From the NCBI GenBank assembly GCA_021156385.1, contig JAJNDL010000080.1, positions 1-6,149 of the forward strand: a DNA stretch of 6,149 nt. The letters are read 5' to 3'. Of this stretch, positions 5,197 through 6,149 are shown piece after piece. The translations under genes were made by a program, and so were the position numbers. Source of the stretch: Moraxellaceae bacterium. GTDB taxonomy: Bacteria; Pseudomonadota; Gammaproteobacteria; Pseudomonadales; Moraxellaceae. Under the pieces are notes generated by a model, which saw only the letters and a list, made by a program, of their open reading frames with translations, ran no database searches and was not told the origin of the DNA. Within the stretch, counting starts at the first letter, position 1. Every line of letters starts with the position of its first letter.

Positions 5197-6149
5197 ATGC
5201 ACGAATCTCCCATCAAGCGTCGCCTCACCCGCAAGATCCGGGTCGGCAATGTCCATGTCGGCGGTGATGCCCCCATCACCGTGCAGACCATGACCAATAC
5301 CGAAACCTGCGACGTGGCGGCCACCGTGGCGCAGATCCAGCGCTGCGTGGCGGTGGGCGCCGATATCGTGCGAGTGTCCGTGCCCTCCATGGAGGCGGCA
5401 GAAGCATTCGGCCGGATCCGCACGCAGGTGCCGGGCGTGCCGCTGGTGGCGGACATTCATTTCGACTATCGCATCGCGCTGGCCGTGGCCGAGAAGGGCG
5501 CCGACTGCCTGCGCATCAATCCGGGCAACATCGGTGCCGAAGACAAGGTTCGCGAGGTCGTGGCGGCGGCCCGCCACCACGGCATCTCCATGCGCATCGG
5601 CGTCAATGCCGGCTCGCTGGAGAAGGACCTGCAGAAGAAATACGGCGAGCCCACTGGCGAGGCACTGCTGGAATCCGCCCTGCGCCATATCGACATTCTT
5701 GATCGCCTGGATTTCCACGAGTTCAAGGTCAGCGTGAAAGCATCCAACGTGTTCCTGACGCTGGACGCCTATCGACTGCTGTCGAGGCAGATCGACAATC
5801 CCCTGCACCTGGGGGTCACCGAGGCTGGCATATTCCGCTCCGGCACGGTGAAGTCCGCCATTGCGCTTGGCGGCCTGCTGCTCGAGGGCATCGGCGATAC
5901 GCTGCGCATTTCGCTGGCGGCCGAGCCTGAGGAAGAGGTGAGGGTCGGCTTCGACATCCTGAGGTCGCTGGGCATCCGCTCCAACGGCATCAACTTCATT
6001 GCCTGCCCGAGCTGCTCGCGCCAGGAGTTCGACGTCATCCGCGTGATGAACGAGCTGGAGGCCCGGCTCGAGGACGTGCGCGTGCCGATGGATGTGTCCG
6101 TCATCGGTTGCAAGGTGAACGGCCCGGGCGAGGCCAAGGAGGCCGACAT
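5197..6149 (+). CDS. ispG: 4-hydroxy-3-methylbut-2-en-1-yl diphosphate synthase IspG (GcpE), 5' part
   Basis: IspG reductively opens methylerythritol cyclodiphosphate to HMBPP, the penultimate step of the MEP pathway to isoprenoids, using a [4Fe-4S] cluster in the cytoplasm. The window holds 317 complete codons of an enzyme that has 372 residues in E. coli; the last 50-60 codons lie beyond the edge. The TIM-barrel domain contains [36 protein letters not shown] and [10 protein letters not shown], followed by [20 protein letters not shown]. The cluster ligands Cys270 and Cys273 (ACPSC) and Cys305 ([11 protein letters not shown]), with Glu312, fall at the same numbers as in E. coli. ATG 5197 gives MHESPIKRR, like the E. 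coli MHNQAPIQRR. AAAGGA (5181-5186) is the probable ribosome site at a rather long 10-nt spacing. The 22-nt gap to rodZ suggests co-transcription. The TEAGIFRSG segment (208-216) differs slightly from the common TEAGG(A/L)RSG; otherwise nothing is unusual. Confidence 0.97.
   Translation, partial: MHESPIKRRLTRKIRVGNVHVGGDAPITVQTMTNTETCDVAATVAQIQRCVAVGADIVRVSVPSMEAAEAFGRIRTQVPGVPLVADIHFDYRIALAVAEKGADCLRINPGNIGAEDKVREVVAAARHHGISMRIGVNAGSLEKDLQKKYGEPTGEALLESALRHIDILDRLDFHEFKVSVKASNVFLTLDAYRLLSRQIDNPLHLGVTEAGIFRSGTVKSAIALGGLLLEGIGDTLRISLAAEPEEEVRVGFDILRSLGIRSNGINFIACPSCSRQEFDVIRVMNELEARLEDVRVPMDVSVIGCKVNGPGEAKEAD

Noticed and set aside
4404..5808. Long minus-strand frames (350 and 342 codons) opposite rodZ and ispG
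   Set aside because: Low-complexity Arg/His/Gly-rich translations typical of shadows of GC-rich genes; the plus-strand proteins are clear family members.

Overview
This window is a compact core-genome stretch of a GC-rich gammaproteobacterium. All eight genes lie on the plus strand, in the order hscA (3' part) - fdx - iscX - ndk - rlmN - pilF/pilW - rodZ - ispG (5' part). The same order is known from Pseudomonas (the hscA to gcpE/ispG neighbourhood) and, in part, from related gammaproteobacteria. Every protein aligns by eye over long stretches with its E. coli or Pseudomonas counterpart. I cannot name the genus from the sequence; GC richness and gene order exclude a close enterobacterial relative.

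Region 1 (1-1666) is the tail of the isc iron-sulfur operon. It holds the HscA chaperone, the [2Fe-2S] ferredoxin and IscX, with gaps of 5 and 20 nt, so they are very probably co-transcribed. Region 2 (1667-2412) is the small housekeeping gene ndk with a candidate promoter in front of it. It is followed by a 185-nt intergenic stretch that holds three separate inverted repeats but no gene. Region 3 (2413-5174) runs rlmN - pilF - rodZ. RlmN is a radical-SAM RNA methylase, PilF a TPR lipoprotein for the type IV pilus secretin, and RodZ a cell-shape protein that binds MreB. rlmN and pilF overlap by 4 nt (ATGA). A perfect hairpin lies between pilF and rodZ. Region 4 (5197-6149) is the first 317 codons of ispG, the [4Fe-4S] enzyme of the MEP isoprenoid pathway, cut by the window end.

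Functionally, the Fe-S assembly genes sit beside two genes for Fe-S enzymes (RlmN, IspG), mixed with nucleotide metabolism, pilus and cell-shape genes. This is a known conserved neighbourhood, and I found no undescribed system. The best leads are a RodZ that ends after a Pro/Ala-rich periplasmic tail without the usual C-terminal DUF4115 domain, the structured ndk-rlmN gap ahead of an rlmN that lacks a clear Shine-Dalgarno, and a pilF-rodZ hairpin whose U-rich flank faces only the antisense direction. No gene-free stretch exceeds 300 nt. No tRNA, rRNA, CRISPR, insertion sequence or attachment site was seen.
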